A stretch of DNA of 9,562 nucleotides from contig JAUSLB010000266.1 of NCBI GenBank assembly GCA_030646655.1, forward strand, positions 1 through 9,562. The letters run 5' to 3'. This DNA comes from Deltaproteobacteria bacterium. GTDB lineage: Bacteria; Desulfobacterota; GWC2-55-46. Below are positions 1 to 5,798 of this stretch, in pieces. Within the stretch, counting starts at the first letter, position 1, and the number at the start of each line of letters is the position of its first letter. Made by a program: the position numbers and the translations under genes. The notes under the pieces were generated by a model. That model was not told where the DNA came from. It ran no database searches and was given only the letters and a program-made list of their open reading frames with translations.

Positions 1-230
1 AATTTTTTTACTACATACTTTTCTTCTACACGGGAAAGCTCGGGGTATCCATAGAGGCTGGCTACACTAATAATACTATCATCTAAAAAGGCCGAGTCAA
101 CCCCGGCTACATAAGAAGGAGTCTTCTTCAAAGGGATTATAAGGGTCTTATCCCGTAGCTCGGCCTGCACCTCCCTTACCCTCTGCCTGTCGCGGGGCCA
201 GATGAAGTTGTTGCTCTTAAGGGCCTTCAT
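1..230 (-). CDS. nfi: Endonuclease V, N-terminal part (cut by window edge)
   Basis: Endonuclease V nicks DNA one base 3' of deaminated bases such as hypoxanthine, starting repair. I translated the minus strand from the ATG at 228-230; 76 complete codons are visible and the frame is still open at the window edge. The segment REVQAELRDK is followed by YVAGVDSAF (residues 40-48) and YGYPELSRVEE. This matches the family's N-terminal pattern, in which the Asp of the AGVD motif (D45 here) is a catalytic metal ligand. The later motifs, including the wedge Tyr and the remaining acidic residues, lie outside the window, so completeness cannot be judged. The start overlaps the stop of the upstream ClC remnant as ATGA, and a purine-rich GGAAGAAGAG immediately precedes it within that remnant. 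This suggests the gene was once translationally coupled to the channel gene. Its original promoter may have been lost with the 5' part of that gene. Confidence 0.85.
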   Translation of the reverse strand, partial: MKALKSNNFIWPRDRQRVREVQAELRDKTLIIPLKKTPSYVAGVDSAFLDDSIISVASLYGYPELSRVEEKYVVKK

Positions 231-598
231 CTCTTCTTCCGTATCGCTTCCCATGCCTGCCGGAGCATCCCGGTAATGCTCTTTTCCCTGAATTCGTATT
301 TAGCCTTTATATTCTTAAGCTCCTCTCCAAGCTCCACATCAAGGGACGAGGACTTCTTTACAGCCAAGACCTGAGACGGGTAAGCAGACCTGTGGCCTGT
401 AATTACAAAGCTTATGACAGAGGCTATGGCCGCATAGGGCGCCACTTCAGCCCCGAAGAGCTCAACGGCCATGATGCTTGCGGCTATCGGAGTATTCGCC
501 GCGCCGGCAAGCAGGCTCACAAACCCTATGGCAGAGAGCATCGCCGGGTCGAGGCCGAGTAACCCGCTTATGGCAGAGCCTGCGGTTGAGCCGACCTT
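227..598 (-). pseudogene. ClC-type chloride channel/transporter, 3' remnant lacking its 5' part
   Basis: ClC proteins are integral membrane chloride channels or Cl-/H+ exchangers of about 400 residues or more. Here only about 123 codons are open, from just inside a stop at 599-601 down to the TGA at 227-229. The readable protein contains VGSTAGSAISGLLGLDPAML, then AGAANTPIAASIMAVELFG and VISFVITGHRSAYPSQ. These correspond to the last membrane helices of one ClC subfamily, and a charged cytoplasmic tail (residues about 85-123) follows. Homology seems to begin abruptly near 598. The next 270 bases upstream hold a short AT-rich stretch, repeat R1 and the ilvE terminator, with no earlier ClC exons in any frame. 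An internal ATG at 539-541 could still start a 104-residue peptide, but it would lack the ion pathway. I therefore call it a 5'-truncated pseudogene. An assembly join at the repeat is the alternative. Confidence 0.75.
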
Positions 599-615
599 TT
601 ATGTCTGTTTTTAAA

Positions 616-820
616 AATTCAATTACCCCGCCATAAATGGCGGGGGTGCTCTGCGCACGGCACAATCTCAAATCGTACGCTTTTAGAAAACGGCTCTTTC
701 TGCGAATAGGCACGCTTGAGAACCGCCCGGGCCAGGCGTGTCGGCAAGGTACTTGTCTTTTATATAGCTCGTTTGATGCGCTCTTAAAAGGGCGGGACTG
801 CGCCGGGCACCCGATTAAAA
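616..820 (+). repeat. Intergenic repeat family, copy R1 (205 bp)
   Basis: This copy is more than 90 percent identical by eye to R2 at 1835-2040, in the same orientation. Both begin with AATTCAATTACCCCGCC and end with GGGCACCCGATTAAAA. The variable patch is at 771-785. Near the 5' end is a perfect hairpin, CCCCGCCA/TGGCGGGG with a TAAA loop (626-645). Further in are the box TGCGCACGGCA (652-662) and a CTCTTTCTGCGAATAGGC box (694-711), both recognisable in R3. A second, weaker stem lies at 779-794. Short ORFs cross it in several frames but differ between copies and resemble no protein I know. It lies between the ilvE terminator and the truncated ClC gene. I cannot say whether it is a MITE-like element or a transcribed structured RNA. 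Confidence 0.85.
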
Positions 821-848
821 GAAAAAACCCCCTTGAAGGGGGGTCTTT
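821..848 (-). terminator. Rho-independent terminator of ilvE
   Basis: On the minus strand, starting about 25 bases after the ilvE stop, a stem pairs CCCCC (839-843) with GGGGG (828-832) around a short loop. It is followed directly by a run of six T (822-827). This is a classic intrinsic terminator and separates ilvE from the sequences downstream. Confidence 0.85.
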
Positions 849-872
849 CAAACTTCGATATCTACGCGGGCC

Positions 873-1787
873 TTAGAGATACCACAGCCATTTCTCGTAG
901 TCCTTGTTCCTTCCCTTGACAGTATCAAAGAAGATGTTCTGTATCTCCTTTGTCACGGGCCCGGGCTTTCCTTTGCCGATCTTTCTCATGTCAACCTCGC
1001 TTATGGGCGTAATTTCAGCGGCCGTGCCTGTGAAGAAAGCCTCGTCCGCTATATAGAGCTCATCCCTCGTAAACCTCTCCTCCCTCACCTCTATGCCCTT
1101 GTCCTTCGCGATGGTTAAGACCGATTCCCTTGTAATCCCCTTTAATATCGAGGTCAGCGAGGTTGTCTTTAATACCCCGTCCTTCACGATAAAGATGTTC
1201 TCACCGCTGCCCTCTGAGACATAGCCTTCGGTATCCAAAAGAAGCGCCTCGTCGTAGCCTGCTGAAACGACCTCCCTCTTGGCAAGGATGGAATTTACAT
1301 AATTGCCCACGAGTTTCGCCTTTGACATGCAGCTATTTACATGGTTCCTGCACAGCGACGATATCTTTACCTTTATGCCGTTTGCCAACCCCTCTTCCCC
1401 AAGATACGCGCCCCATGCCCAAGCCGCTATCGCTACCCTCACCGGGTTATTTTTTGGAAAAAGGCCCATGCTCCCCGCGCCAAGATACGCTATGGGACGG
1501 ATATAGCCGTCCTTAAGCCCGCTCTGCCTCATGGTCTCGACCGTCGCATCGTTTATCTCATCCTCTGTATAAGGTATCTCCATTAGGGCTATATGCGCTG
1601 ATGCGAAGAGCCTCTCCGTATGCTCGAGGAGCCTGAAGATGGCCCTTCTTCCGTCCTCGCACCTGTAGCACCTTATCCCCTCGAATACCCCAAGCCCATA
1701 GTGGAGCGTATGCGTGAGTATGTGGACATTCGCGTCATCCCAGTCCACGAACTTGCCGTCCATCCAGATCTTCTTGCCCTTGTCCAT
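873..1787 (-). CDS. ilvE: Branched-chain amino acid aminotransferase
   Basis: This PLP-dependent fold-type IV transaminase interconverts leucine, isoleucine and valine with their 2-oxo acids, using glutamate/2-oxoglutarate, in the cytoplasm. Starting at the ATG at 1785-1787 it has 304 residues, close to E. coli IlvE (309). [17 protein letters not shown] (25-41) is the N-terminal substrate region. Arg59 binds phosphate. The PLP lysine is K158 in [20 protein letters not shown] (189-199) supplies the cofactor-binding Glu. GITRESV and the [11 protein letters not shown] segment (about 262-272) complete the family signature, and the WLWYL end is also typical. The frame is open upstream to an ATG at 1839-1841, giving 18 more residues. 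I prefer the inner start because GGAG sits 9 bases before it, and because the outer start would lie inside repeat R2. A terminator follows at 821-848. No convincing promoter is visible. A TATATAAAA on the minus strand inside R2 (near 1978-1986) is the only hint. Confidence 0.95.
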   Translation of the reverse strand: MDKGKKIWMDGKFVDWDDANVHILTHTLHYGLGVFEGIRCYRCEDGRRAIFRLLEHTERLFASAHIALMEIPYTEDEINDATVETMRQSGLKDGYIRPIAYLGAGSMGLFPKNNPVRVAIAAWAWGAYLGEEGLANGIKVKISSLCRNHVNSCMSKAKLVGNYVNSILAKREVVSAGYDEALLLDTEGYVSEGSGENIFIVKDGVLKTTSLTSILKGITRESVLTIAKDKGIEVREERFTRDELYIADEAFFTGTAAEITPISEVDMRKIGKGKPGPVTKEIQNIFFDTVKGRNKDYEKWLWYL

Positions 1788-1834
1788 CCCAGAAGGCTCC
1801 TTTACTCTCGATTTGATCTTTTTCCCTGCCCGGT

Positions 1835-2040
1835 AATTCAATTACCCCGCCATAAGCGGCGGGGGTGCTCTGCGCACGGCACAATCTCAAATCGTGCGCT
1901 TTTAGAAAACGGCTCTTTCTGCGAATAGCACGCTTGAGAACCGCCCGGGCCAGGCGTGTCGGCAAGGTAATTGCCTTTTATATAGCTCGGCTTTTACCCG
2001 CCCTTAAAAGGGCGGGACTGCGCCGGGCACCCGATTAAAA
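1835..2040 (+). repeat. Intergenic repeat family, copy R2 (206 bp)
   Basis: This is the direct partner of R1. The two enclose ilvE and its terminator, about 1 kb. Differences from R1 are a handful of substitutions, a one-base gap near 1927, and a replaced patch around 1990-2004. The 5' hairpin keeps a 7-bp stem (CCCCGCC 1845-1851 / GGCGGGG 1858-1864). The 3' stem is perfect here (1997-2016, CCCGCCCTT with AAGGGCGGG), whereas R1 has a weaker version. The TGCGCACGGCA box is at 1871-1881. The copy fills almost the whole gap between bactofilin and ilvE and ends 48 bases before the ilvE start codon, so transcripts reading into ilvE would carry it in antisense orientation. Confidence 0.85.
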
Positions 2041-2068
2041 TTTCCTGTCCGCCGCTTATTTAAAAATA

Positions 2069-2497
2069 TCAGAACCCTTCGCCTGCGGCCTTGTCCTGAT
2101 CCTCAGGCCCGTAATTAATTATACCGACAGGCTCTGCCAGCCCCTTCTTCATCATGACGCAGGTCCCCTCGAATATTACCCCCTCGCCTATAATAAGCGT
2201 AGGGGTTTTTATATCCCCGAACATCTTAGCAGGGGATTTAAGCTCGACCCTGTTAGATGCCTCGAGCGTTCCCTTTACCTCTCCTGTTACTATGGCGCTC
2301 CCGACCTTTATATTGCCTTCGATATATGCGCCATCTCCCACGACCAGAGCGCCTGTGGCGCTCACCGTGCCCTTAAAGTGGCCGTCAATGCGTACCGTAT
2401 TATCAAAGCTGAGCCTGCCTTCCAAGCTCATGCCCTTGCCAATAAAGCCTATTACCTCTCCTGCCTTTTTCATGTCCTCTTTTCCTTTTCCGAACAT
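2069..2497 (-). CDS. Bactofilin (polymer-forming cytoskeletal protein)
   Basis: Bactofilins polymerise without nucleotide into filaments that act as scaffolds for cell shape, polar organisation and, in Myxococcus, for ParABS positioning. The 142-residue protein has a short charged N-terminus with several lysines (1-12). A glycine- and valine-rich beta-helix core follows (about 18-115), with repeating strands such as LEGRLSFDNTVRIDGHFKG, ALVVGDGAYIEGNIKVG and IVTGEVKGTLEASNRVELK. The C-terminal tail is acidic and loosely ordered. Length and order match the DUF583/bactofilin family. The start is well supported by AGGAGG four bases before the ATG. It follows parB by 78 bases on the same strand, so cotranscription is likely. 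Placement right after parAB suggests, by inference, a link to chromosome segregation or polar anchoring. I do not assign a specific Bac paralogue. Confidence 0.93.
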   Translation of the reverse strand: MFGKGKEDMKKAGEVIGFIGKGMSLEGRLSFDNTVRIDGHFKGTVSATGALVVGDGAYIEGNIKVGSAIVTGEVKGTLEASNRVELKSPAKMFGDIKTPTLIIGEGVIFEGTCVMMKKGLAEPVGIINYGPEDQDKAAGEGF

Positions 2498-2575
2498 AGC
2501 GCCTCCTTGTCGTCCAGCGATTAGACCATTCTAAGCAGGCACCCTGAAAACAACAAGCGCAATAGTCACAAAATC

Positions 2576-3427
2576 TTATTTCGAGATAGACCTGAGGAGC
2601 TCTACTATCCGCTCTCTCTCGTCAGCGGAGAAATAATTTATCTCGATCCTGCCCTTGCCCTTGCGGTCTTTTACAGAGATCTTTGTCCCGAATATCTCCC
2701 TAAGCTCCCCTTCAAGCGGGCTGTTCGCGGACGCGGACTTCTTATTCTTCCTTTTTTCGGCAGGGCCTCTGTTCGCAAGCTCTTCTGCTTCCCTTACGGA
2801 GAGCCCCTTTGTGATAATGGCCCTGCAAAGCTCAACCTGCGCAGAATGAGCGTCCAAAGAAAGCAGGGCCCTTGCGTGCCCCATTGTGATAGTCCCTTTT
2901 ATGAGCTCTTCCTTTACTTCAGGCTGGAGCTTAAGAAGCCTTAAGTAGTTCGCGACGGTAGCCCGTTCTTTACCGACCCTCTTTGCGACCTCTTCCTGAG
3001 AAAGGCCGAAACCCATTAAACTCTTATAGGCCTCTGCCTCTTCTATGGCGTTTAAGTCCTCCCTCTGGATATTCTCGATTATCGCGAATTCCAGCGCCTC
3101 CTCATCCGTTGCCTCTGTTATAACGACAGGGACTTCGGTTAGCCCTGCCATCCGGGAGGCCCTCCACCTCCGCTCGCCGGCAATGAGTTCAAAGCCGTCC
3201 GGGGTCCTCCTTACGATAAGGGGCTCTATAATACCTTTTTCTTTAATAGAATCAGATAGTTCCTTTAAGGCCGGCTCATTGAAGCTCTTCCTCGGCTGGG
3301 CCTTATTCGGGCTTATATCCATAACCGGGCATAGGAAGTACTTTTCCTTTGACCTTTCAACAGGTTTTTCGGCATCCCCTATGAGCGCGCCAAGCCCTCT
3401 TCCCAAGACCCTTTTTTTGTTAAGCAT
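2576..3427 (-). CDS. parB: Chromosome partitioning protein ParB (Spo0J family)
   Basis: ParB is a CTP-dependent DNA clamp that loads at parS and slides along neighbouring DNA, and it stimulates ParA ATPase. The 283-residue protein has all the expected parts. The N-terminal ParA-interacting peptide is KKRVLGRGLGALIG (4-17). The ParB/sulfiredoxin-like CTPase domain (about 35-122) holds the QPRKSF segment and GERRWRA (84-90), the box II arginines needed for CTP binding and clamp closure. ENIQREDLNAIEEAEAY (118-134) follows. The helix-turn-helix (about 141-165, LSQEEVAKRVGKERATVANY) reads parS. A lysine-rich linker and a C-terminal dimerisation segment (about 240-283) end the protein. The start has AGAGG six bases upstream. 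It lies 39 bases after parA on the same strand. Four matching parS sites lie 1.0 to 2.4 kb upstream of its start, so the locus carries protein and target together. Confidence 0.97.
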   Translation of the reverse strand: MLNKKRVLGRGLGALIGDAEKPVERSKEKYFLCPVMDISPNKAQPRKSFNEPALKELSDSIKEKGIIEPLIVRRTPDGFELIAGERRWRASRMAGLTEVPVVITEATDEEALEFAIIENIQREDLNAIEEAEAYKSLMGFGLSQEEVAKRVGKERATVANYLRLLKLQPEVKEELIKGTITMGHARALLSLDAHSAQVELCRAIITKGLSVREAEELANRGPAEKRKNKKSASANSPLEGELREIFGTKISVKDRKGKGRIEINYFSADERERIVELLRSISK

Positions 3428-3466
3428 GCTAAACCTCTTCTATATTGGGATAAGTATTTGATTATC

Positions 3467-4237
3467 CTATTGTTTTTCCAAAAGGAGGATCTCTTTCGCT
3501 AAATCCATGTAGCTTAAAGCCCCTCTGGAGTGGACATCGTATAGTATTACGGGCTTACCGAACGAAGGGCTCTCAGACAGCCTAACATTCCTCGGGATGA
3601 CGGTCTTAAAGGCCTTATCCTTAAAATGCCCCCTTATATCCTCCTCGACCTGATGGGCGAGGTTGTTCCGCGAGTCGAACATGGTTAAAAGGATCCCCTC
3701 TATCTCAAGCCTCGGGTTGAGCTTTGCCTTTATAAGGTCTATTGTCCTCATTATCTGGCTTATGCCCTCAAGGGCGTAGTATTCGCACTGGAGCGGTATC
3801 AGCACCGAATCAGCGGCTACAAGGGCGTTTACAGTAAGGAGGCTAAGTGAAGGCGGGCAGTCGATGAAGATATAATCGAAGTGGCCCTCAACAGTTGAGA
3901 CGCACTCTTTCAACCTGTATTCCCTTTTAGGGTCGTCAACCAGCTCTACCTCAGCGCCTATGAGGTCTATAGAGGACGGGATTATCTTAAGGAACCTCAG
4001 CTCTGTATTCTTAAGGAGATCCCGCATCTCCTCCTGCCCTATAATGGCATTATAGACGCCGGAGGTACCGTTCTTCTCGATCCCCAGCCCGCTTGAGGCG
4101 TTGCCCTGCGGGTCGAAATCTATTAGAAGGACCTTCTTTTCAGCCACTGCGAGCGAGGCGGCGAGGTTAACCGCTGTTGTAGTCTTGCCGACACCGCCCT
4201 TCTGGTTCGCTATGGCGACGATCCTTCCCATTAACAT
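3467..4237 (-). CDS. parA: Chromosome partitioning ATPase ParA (Soj family)
   Basis: ParA binds nucleoid DNA as an ATP dimer and is released by ParB, which drives or positions parS complexes. The 256-residue protein has the deviant Walker A KGGVGKTTT (13-21), including the signature first lysine. Walker A' is IDFDPQGN with D42, and Walker B is IFIDCPPSL with D126. The family segments CEYYALEGISQ, FDSRNNLAHQV and IPRNVRLSESPSFGKPV follow. Lack of an N-terminal HTH extension marks it as the chromosomal Soj type rather than a plasmid type Ia ParA. Two starts fit the same AAGGG: the ATG at 4235-4237 (four-base spacing) or the ATG at 4229-4231 (ten-base spacing, protein beginning MGRIVAIANQKGG). 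The difference is two residues. It begins a likely parA-parB-bactofilin transcript. The AT-rich 190 bases upstream probably hold its promoter, but no strong consensus is visible. Confidence 0.97.
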   Translation of the reverse strand: MLMGRIVAIANQKGGVGKTTTAVNLAASLAVAEKKVLLIDFDPQGNASSGLGIEKNGTSGVYNAIIGQEEMRDLLKNTELRFLKIIPSSIDLIGAEVELVDDPKREYRLKECVSTVEGHFDYIFIDCPPSLSLLTVNALVAADSVLIPLQCEYYALEGISQIMRTIDLIKAKLNPRLEIEGILLTMFDSRNNLAHQVEEDIRGHFKDKAFKTVIPRNVRLSESPSFGKPVILYDVHSRGALSYMDLAKEILLLEKQ

Positions 4238-4426
4238 CTATCCCTTAATGTCCTGTTGAAAATGAATAGCGCGCGCACTCCCTGAAGCTTGCCGGGAGAT
4301 TCAATTCAAAAAGATTAAAACATTTTGGCATTACATTCAAGAGAAAAAGAATGATTTTTAAAAATTGGCATATTGGGGCTAAAAAATATATTCTTAATTA
4401 GGGCTTTTAGTGCATTTTAGTGCAAA
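4238..4426. other. AT-rich intergenic region upstream of parA
   Basis: No gene is present. From about 4310 the sequence becomes strongly AT-rich. On the minus strand TTGAAT is followed 15 bases later by TTTAAT, a poor promoter candidate for parA, and nothing better was found. TTGGCAT occurs twice, about 40 bases apart. I found no DnaA boxes (TTATNCACA) here on either strand, so this is not an evident oriC core despite its composition. Confidence 0.5.
4405..4424. repeat. Tandem decamer TTTTAGTGCA x2 beside parS1
   Basis: Two exact head-to-tail copies of TTTTAGTGCA end two bases before parS1. Exactly one helical turn separates equivalent bases, as in binding sites for cooperative DNA-binding proteins. 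The position is upstream of parA. Function is unknown, and chance in AT-rich DNA is possible. Confidence 0.6.
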
Positions 4427-4442
4427 TGTTCCACGTGGAACA
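4427..4442. other. parS: parS site 1 (ParB loading site)
   Basis: This is a perfect 16-bp palindrome, TGTTCCACGTGGAACA, identical to the known chromosomal parS consensus of Pseudomonas and Caulobacter type. The palindrome extends by one base each side (A...T). It lies 190 bases upstream of parA. Confidence 0.97.
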
Positions 4443-4473
4443 TATTTAAAATCTTTTTGTATTAAAAACCATA

Positions 4474-4689
4474 GGGCATAGTGTGCAGCGACCGTAGGGG
4501 CGGAGGGTGCACTGCGCACGGCAAATTCCCAAGCTCAGCCACCCTTAAAACGCAACTCTTTTTGCAAATAGGCGCCGCTTAAGAAGCGCCCGCCGCAGGC
4601 GCGAGCCGGGGAAGATGCCTTAGGGCGCGTAGCGACCTTAGGGGGCGAGCGAGGAGGCTGGAGGTTGCAGGGAGCCAACCCCTATGCCC
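4474..4689 (+). repeat. Intergenic repeat family, copy R3 (core bounded by short inverted ends)
   Basis: The core begins GGGCATAG and ends CTATGCCC, short inverted termini. Inside are the family box TGCGCACGGCA (4513-4523) and CTCTTTTTGCAAATAGGC (4556-4573), which match R1/R2 boxes in the same order and spacing. A GCGAGCCGGGGAAGA block follows, then two CCTTAGGG words around GCGCGTAGCG, then GGCGAGCGAGG and GCAGGGAGCC; this latter half is shared with R4. Homology to R4 continues past the core (CAGGGCGCAAAAAG) towards parS2. Short open frames cross it but none looks like a protein. It sits between parS1 and parS2, downstream of rsmG. Confidence 0.75.
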
Positions 4690-4743
4690 AAAAGCAATCA
4701 CAGGGCGCAAAAAGGCATTTTCAGGTGTAAAGGAGTAATCTTT

Positions 4744-4759
4744 TGTTCCACGTGGAACA
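4744..4759. other. parS: parS site 2 (ParB loading site)
   Basis: A second perfect TGTTCCACGTGGAACA. Its last base directly touches the rsmG stop codon (4760-4762), so bound ParB would sit at the very 3' end of that gene. Spacing from parS1 is 317 bases start to start. Confidence 0.97.
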
Positions 4760-5413
4760 TTATGCCTTCCTGAATATGACCATAGTATTCTTCCTATCCT
4801 CAAAAGGGACTTTGATTTCGTGTATTTCCGGGCCCTCTATCCCTTTAAAGCCCCTTATCTCCTCTAATTCCCTTTCAAAAGCAGGGCCTTTTATGGCTAT
4901 AATAGTCCCTCCTTTAACTGAAAAAGGAAGGCTGAATTCAAGGAATCTCGAAAGCTCGGCGAACGCCCTTGAGATTACGCAATCGAACGAGGCGCTGTAT
5001 CTCTCAATGATTTTTGGGTCCTCAGCCCTGCCGGGGATGGCTTCTATCCCTTTTAGCCCGAGCGTCCTGATAATATGCCTTATAAAATGGACTTTTTTCT
5101 CAACCGAATCAATAAGAGTGGCTTCGATGGCAGGTATTGCTATCTTTAAGGGTATGCCCGGGAACCCTCCGCCTGAGCCTATATCGAGCAGCCTTCTACA
5201 GTCTTTTATAAAGGGATATGGGGTGAGGGAATCGAGAAAGTGCCTTATAACTATCTCTTTTTCAGATTCTATGGAGGTGAGGTTAATCTTTTTATTCCAC
5301 GCCTTAAGCTCTTTTAAATATATTAGAAATAGCCTTGAATCCTCATCGGTAAGGTTTATCCCAAGCTCAAAGGCCCCGTTTTTCAATATATTTTTAAGTT
5401 CTCTCTCTTCCAT
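4760..5413 (-). CDS. rsmG: 16S rRNA (guanine527-N7)-methyltransferase RsmG
   Basis: RsmG (GidB) methylates N7 of G527 in 16S rRNA using S-adenosylmethionine; loss gives low-level streptomycin resistance in several species. The 217-residue protein matches the family length of just over 200. Seen motifs are WNKKINLTS (39-47), RHFLDSL (57-63), the SAM-binding loop LLDIGSGGGFPGIPL (75-89), VISRAFAEL (146-154) and IIAIKGP (171-177). The start ATG at 5411-5413 aligns with the usual N-terminus. It has no clear Shine-Dalgarno; the only candidate, GGA, lies nine bases upstream inside parS3. The gene is bracketed by parS2 (touching its stop) and parS3 (nine bases before its start), and by inverted copies R3 and R4. 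It is on the same strand as mnmG, 385 bases away. That gap is unusually long for a pair often found close together. Confidence 0.96.
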   Translation of the reverse strand: MEERELKNILKNGAFELGINLTDEDSRLFLIYLKELKAWNKKINLTSIESEKEIVIRHFLDSLTPYPFIKDCRRLLDIGSGGGFPGIPLKIAIPAIEATLIDSVEKKVHFIRHIIRTLGLKGIEAIPGRAEDPKIIERYSASFDCVISRAFAELSRFLEFSLPFSVKGGTIIAIKGPAFERELEEIRGFKGIEGPEIHEIKVPFEDRKNTMVIFRKA

Positions 5414-5422
5414 TTAAATAAA

Positions 5423-5438
5423 TGTTCCACGTGGAACA
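5423..5438. other. parS: parS site 3 (ParB loading site) in the rsmG leader
   Basis: A perfect TGTTCCACGTGGAACA nine bases upstream of the rsmG start codon. It occupies the place where a ribosome binding site is expected, and its GTGGAAC may serve as a weak one. In RNA the palindrome could form an 8-bp-arm hairpin. Confidence 0.97.
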
Positions 5439-5494
5439 AAAATAGTTTCTCGGCTCTTCAGATAAAGGCTTTTTGCGCCCTGCCGGGCACTTTT

Positions 5495-5748
5495 GGGCAT
5501 AGGGCTCGGCTCCCTGCAGCCACCAACCACCTCGCTCGCCTCGTAAGGTCGCTGCGCGCCCTAAGGCTTCTTCCCCGGCTCGCTCGCTTCTAAAGGCGGG
5601 CAGTTCTTGTGCGAACCTATTTTAGATAAAGAAAGCTTACTAACATATGCAGGATTTCGGTATTTGCCGTGCGCATAGCACCCTCCTTCCCCCTCGCTCG
5701 CCCTACCCCCATCCCCCCTCCATCTGATGACCGCTACACCCTATGCCC
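5495..5748 (-). repeat. Intergenic repeat family, copy R4 (inverted relative to R1-R3)
   Basis: Read on the minus strand, this copy starts GGGCATAGGG (5739-5748) and ends CCCTATGCCC (5495-5504), perfect 10-bp inverted termini. Between them are the TGCGCACGGCA box (complement at 5665-5675), an AAAATAGG block, GCGAGCCGGGGAAGA, CCTTAGGGCGCG with GCGACCTTA, GGCGAGCGAGG and GCAGGGAGCC, in the same order as R3. It carries about 40 extra G-rich bases near one end (about 5690-5730). It fills most of the space between parS3 and parS4, upstream of rsmG and downstream of mnmG. Transcripts running from mnmG into rsmG would contain it in sense orientation, but R3 in antisense. Confidence 0.78.
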
Positions 5749-5781
5749 TAATTTATTTAAAAACAAATTTTCCGAAGTAAA

Positions 5782-5797
5782 TGTTCCACGTGGAACA
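5782..5797. other. parS: parS site 4 (ParB loading site)
   Basis: A perfect TGTTCCACGTGGAACA, one base from the mnmG stop codon (5799-5801) and 359 bases from parS3. The palindrome extends further here (AAATG...CATTT), the longest symmetry of the four. Confidence 0.97.
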
Positions 5798-5798
5798 T

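Noticed and set aside
462..876. Open frames crossing R1 on both strands (462-851 minus, 637-876 plus), with a similar frame over R2 (1735-1965 minus)
   Set aside because: They are made of repeat sequence, and the shared peptide reflects near-identical DNA of R1 and R2. Their ends run into unrelated flanks (ClC remnant, ilvE start) and they lack ribosome-binding sites.
1788..1841. Upstream ATG of ilvE at 1839-1841
   Set aside because: It lies inside repeat R2, adds residues not seen in IlvE, and lacks a ribosome-binding site, while the ATG at 1785-1787 has GGAG nine bases upstream.
4579..4803. 74-codon minus-strand frame over R3
   Set aside because: It is composed of low-complexity repeat DNA and overlaps rsmG and parS2. 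No homologous frame survives in R4.
4238..5798. Replication origin
   Set aside because: Gene context and AT-rich DNA are suggestive, but I found no DnaA box clusters on either strand. The palindromes present are parS, not DnaA sites.
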